A stretch of 8,342 nucleotides of DNA from Opitutales bacterium (GTDB lineage: Bacteria > Verrucomicrobiota > Verrucomicrobiia > Opitutales > Intestinicryptomonadaceae), in contig JAFXRX010000292.1 of the NCBI GenBank assembly GCA_017526045.1, positions 1 through 8,342 of the forward strand, read 5' to 3'. The position numbers and the translations under genes are program-made. Below are positions 6,662 to 8,342 of the stretch, in pieces (position 1 is the stretch's first letter; each line of letters starts with the position of its first letter). The notes under the pieces are model-generated. The model was not told the DNA's origin. It was given only the letters and a program-made list of their open reading frames with translations, and made no database searches.

Positions 6662-7111
6662 ATGAACTGGATAAAAATAAACCATGCCGATTTGGAAGCC
6701 GCGCTCAACAAGCCGCAGCTTGAAATCCTCAAAGCCGCCGAGCTTGCAAGCCCCGGCAGGGACATATCAGAAGACGTCATAGCCTCAGTGGTTTCAAGAA
6801 TCCGCGCGGAAATTTCCGCCGGGCAAATAAATTTGCTCGACGCCGACCACTCGCGCATTCCGCCCGAGCTCAAAGCCTGCGCCCTGAGCCTGGCATTGGA
6901 AGCGCTGCAAGCCCGCCTGCCCGACATGCCGATGCCGCAGCCGATTTCAAAACGCGCCGACCTCGCGCGCGAGACATTGAAAAGGGTCGCCGAGGGAAAG
7001 CTGCCCGTAAGCCGCCCTATTTGCGGCATTAAAACCGCGCAGGCAAAGGCCGCAAGCGTCGTAAAAAGCCGCAGGCAAAATTTTTCCGCAAACACTATGG
7101 AGGGGTTGTGA
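6662..7111 (+). CDS. Putative head-tail connector, Mu gp36/DUF1320-like
   Basis: Connectors of this type fit under the portal after packaging and form the base for the tail. The product is 149 aa and mostly helical. Its N-terminal half (INHADLEAALNKPQLEILKAA ... VIASVVSRIRAEISAGQI) followed by IPPELKACALSLALEALQARLP and then ETLKRVAEGKLPVSRP follows the pattern of DUF1320 proteins: an N-terminal domain, an IPPELKxxAlxlAl helix and a short helix ending in a G-K/R-L turn. The match is by pattern and I did not see a decisive residue, so confidence is moderate. The C-terminus from about 125 (KTAQAKAASVVKSRRQN) is basic and less conserved. The ATG at 6662 is 55 nt after the capsid stop and lacks a clear Shine-Dalgarno (only GGGGG 12 nt upstream). 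The stop overlaps the next ATG. Confidence 0.5.
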   Translation: MNWIKINHADLEAALNKPQLEILKAAELASPGRDISEDVIASVVSRIRAEISAGQINLLDADHSRIPPELKACALSLALEALQARLPDMPMPQPISKRADLARETLKRVAEGKLPVSRPICGIKTAQAKAASVVKSRRQNFSANTMEGL

Positions 7112-7551
7112 TGGCTTTTTCAGAAATAGAAAAATTGCAGGAGGCGGTCGCCCGCAGGCTTCTTTCAATAGGAGATTTCGCCGTCGCCGACATCGCAATG
7201 GAAAGCGCGAAAGCCCCCGCGATAAAAACGGCGTCGGCGTGCGGGGTAAGAATTACGGTGAAAATCCCGATGCCGCAGAGCGCGTCAAAATACGCCGCGG
7301 GCCCCGTGTTCTCAAAGGTGAATCTGCAGATTTTAATAGAGAGGGACGACTCCGCCGCAAAGCACTCGCCCTCAATATGCGCAATCGCGGAAAGCGCGAC
7401 AAGAGCCCTGCACAACTGGATTGCCCCCGCCGAATGCGGCTACGGCAAAGTGCAAATCGCGCAAACTTCGCCTTGGGCGCGCGCCGAAACCAAAAGCGCG
7501 AATTTAAGCGCGCTTGTCTTAAACTTCACAACGCAATCCGTACTGGGGTAG
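7111..7551 (+). CDS. Putative tail terminator or head-tail joining protein
   Basis: The product is 146 aa and not clearly assignable to a known family. It has an N-terminal helix (FSEIEKLQEAVARRLLSIGDF), a beta-rich middle (SACGVRITVKIPMP, VFSKVNLQILIERDD) and a helix KHSPSICAIAESATRALHNWI, ending in a strand pair (KSANLSALVLNFTTQS). This helix-strand-helix-strand layout and size resemble small tail-end or neck proteins such as Mu gp37/DUF1834 or lambda gpU-type terminators, and its place after a gp36-like gene supports such a role. This is inference from context. I prefer ATG at 7111 over GTG at 7108 because TGATG couples it to the previous stop and GGAGGGG (7099-7105) lies just upstream. 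Confidence 0.45.
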   Translation: MAFSEIEKLQEAVARRLLSIGDFAVADIAMESAKAPAIKTASACGVRITVKIPMPQSASKYAAGPVFSKVNLQILIERDDSAAKHSPSICAIAESATRALHNWIAPAECGYGKVQIAQTSPWARAETKSANLSALVLNFTTQSVLG

Positions 7552-7555
7552 TATC

Positions 7556-7945
7556 ATGAAAATCAAATACGCAAATTTTTACATATGCAATTCGGAAAAT
7601 CCGCCGTCGAATTTTTCGCTCTCGATTAAAAAAACCCTGCAAACCGACAAGGCTATCGGTTTTGAAAACGCCATCGTCTCCGACATGGGCAACTGCGTAT
7701 GCTCGGTTTCCTTCGGCGTGGAAAATTCGCACAAAAGCCCCGCCGCGGCGGACGAGTTTTGCATCGAGTTTCTAAGGGGCGTCGCGGGCGCGTCCGCCGC
7801 CGACTTGGAAATTTTCTTCGGCGAGGGCGAAAGCCAAAAGTCTTTTAAAGTCGAGGGGGCCGCGCTTTCAAAATGCAGGGCTTCCGTCGAGGGGCGCGCA
7901 ACAAAGCACCTTCTCGAATTCGAGGCGGCAATGGCAAAGGAGTAA
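7556..7945 (+). CDS. Unrecognised phage tail-region protein (129 aa)
   Basis: I do not recognise this family. The protein begins MKIKYANFYICNSENPPSNF, then has alternating strand-like parts (LSIKKTLQTDKAI, GNCVCSVSFGVE) with a helix around DEFCIEFLRGVAGASAADLEI, and strand-like parts again (FFGEG, KSFKVEGAALSKCRASVEG) followed by a helix (KHLLEFEAAMAKE). There are five cysteines in 129 residues, a high number for a small phage protein. No signal peptide or membrane span is seen. Its position between a possible tail terminator and a coiled-coil protein suggests a tail or tail-tube role, but a chaperone or adaptor is equally possible. The ATG at 7556 follows a GGGG just before the previous stop, with 4 nt between stop and start. 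Confidence 0.6.
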   Translation: MKIKYANFYICNSENPPSNFSLSIKKTLQTDKAIGFENAIVSDMGNCVCSVSFGVENSHKSPAAADEFCIEFLRGVAGASAADLEIFFGEGESQKSFKVEGAALSKCRASVEGRATKHLLEFEAAMAKE

Positions 7946-7947
7946 AC

Positions 7948-8103
7948 ATGGAAAGCGAACTGGAAAACATCGAAAGAGAGCTGACGCAAATGATTGCGGA
8001 AATGCAGCGGCAAATAGAGCTTCTCGAAAGGGAAATCTCCGAGATAAACTCAAAGCTCGAGGAGGCAGCCTCGCAGCTTCAAAACATCAGGCGGCAAATA
8101 TGA
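7948..8103 (+). CDS. Small coiled-coil protein (51 aa)
   Basis: The product has 51 residues and is almost entirely heptad-like: ELENIERELTQMI, AEMQRQIELLEREI and SEINSKLEEAASQL, with Leu, Ile and Met at a/d spacing and Glu, Arg, Lys or Gln elsewhere. This is a strong sign of a coiled coil that probably forms a dimer or trimer. ATG at 7948 is the chosen start because AAAGGAG (7936-7942) sits 5 nt upstream. The open frame extends back to 7873, but that stretch overlaps the previous gene and is not protein-like. It is too short to be a tape measure. Its function is unknown. It may be a tail assembly helper or a part of the tail that pairs with the downstream gene. The stop TGA overlaps the next start as ATGA. 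Confidence 0.7.
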   Translation: MESELENIERELTQMIAEMQRQIELLEREISEINSKLEEAASQLQNIRRQI

Positions 8104-8342
8104 GAAACGGCGGCTGGAGCTTGGCAATAAACGCGGCAAACGCCGATTTCGCGGATTTAAGCGCGACTTCGGCAATTCTCGAGCTGCGATCGCTTGCATG
8201 CGACTGCCTCAGGATTTCGTCGCAAAATAAATTCGCATTCGAAGAGGGGGATGAAATCGAGCTCTTCTTCGGCGGCGCGCGCAAATTCAAGGGCGAGTGC
8301 GCAAGCATAAAAACGAGCCTGTCCGCGCAAAAAAAATCCTAC
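8100..8342 (+). CDS. Putative tail hub/baseplate-type protein, N-terminal part
   Basis: This frame is open from ATG at 8100 to the right edge of the window; 81 codons are visible. It begins MRNGGWSLAINAANADFADL and continues through ILELRSLACDCLRISSQNKF to AFEEGDEIELFFGGARKFKGECASI. The W-S-L-x-I start, a hydrophobic strand, then a FxxGDxIxLFxxGxxxFxG turn resemble the first beta domain of gpD/gp27-like hub proteins and similar tail proteins, which set the link between tail tube and spike. The likeness is in pattern only. The ATGA overlap with the stop of the coiled-coil gene indicates translational coupling, and there is no room for an independent promoter. The rest of the protein lies to the right of the window. 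Confidence 0.5.
   Translation, partial: MRNGGWSLAINAANADFADLSATSAILELRSLACDCLRISSQNKFAFEEGDEIELFFGGARKFKGECASIKTSLSAQKKSY

Noticed and set aside
7873..7947. Earlier start for the coiled-coil protein
   Set aside because: The added residues are Arg/Gly-rich and overlap the upstream gene; the strong AAAGGAG supports ATG 7948.
1..8342. tRNA, rRNA, CRISPR array, insertion sequence or att repeats
   Set aside because: I looked for cloverleaf patterns, spaced repeats, transposase motifs and direct repeats at the phage block edge and saw none that could be supported.

Overview
The window joins a piece of bacterial chromosome (about 1-2931) to the start of a tailed-phage structural gene block (about 3070 to the right edge, where it runs on). 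The transporter, ligase and phage-type genes share a GC-rich, AAA/TTT-run-rich style with no obvious compositional break, so any phage element has probably been in this lineage or its relatives for a long time. From memory, the wording of the decoration and capsid proteins recalls prophage genes of Verrucomicrobiota (Opitutales-like gut bacteria). This placement is an inference with low to moderate confidence.

Left part: the 3' end of a multi-membrane-span permease, best read as an NCS1 (purine/cytosine permease-like) transporter, runs rightward. It meets ligA (NAD-dependent DNA ligase), which runs leftward, across a strong bidirectional hairpin terminator. ligA is almost complete but broken by one -1 frameshift near 2225. 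All domains are recognisable: N-terminal Ia, adenylation, OB, four-Cys zinc finger, HhH and BRCT. The last residues, QMSLFDF, look like a sliding-clamp-binding peptide.

Middle: a 138-bp divergent intergenic region (2932-3069) separates ligA from the phage block. It holds a promoter-like sequence placed so close to the portal ATG that the transcript could be nearly leaderless.

Right part: a tightly packed rightward operon. In order it encodes a Mu gp29-like portal (DUF935), a short Mu I-like head maturation protease with a scaffold-like tail, a DUF2190-like capsid decoration protein, a major capsid protein, a gp36/DUF1320-like head-tail connector, a possible tail terminator, an unrecognised 129-aa protein, a 51-aa coiled-coil protein, and the start of a probable tail hub/baseplate-type protein cut by the window edge. 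Most genes have a clear Shine-Dalgarno, and several are translationally coupled (TGATG, ATGA).

Together these genes would build a procapsid (portal, protease/scaffold, capsid, decoration), close it (connector, terminator) and begin a tail. No terminase, Mu F-like (gp30) or gpG-like (gp31) gene lies between ligA and the head genes, and no integrase, transposase, repressor or lysis gene is visible. The block is therefore a rearranged or reduced prophage, a phage with a different gene order, or possibly a domesticated particle-forming element. The window alone cannot decide.
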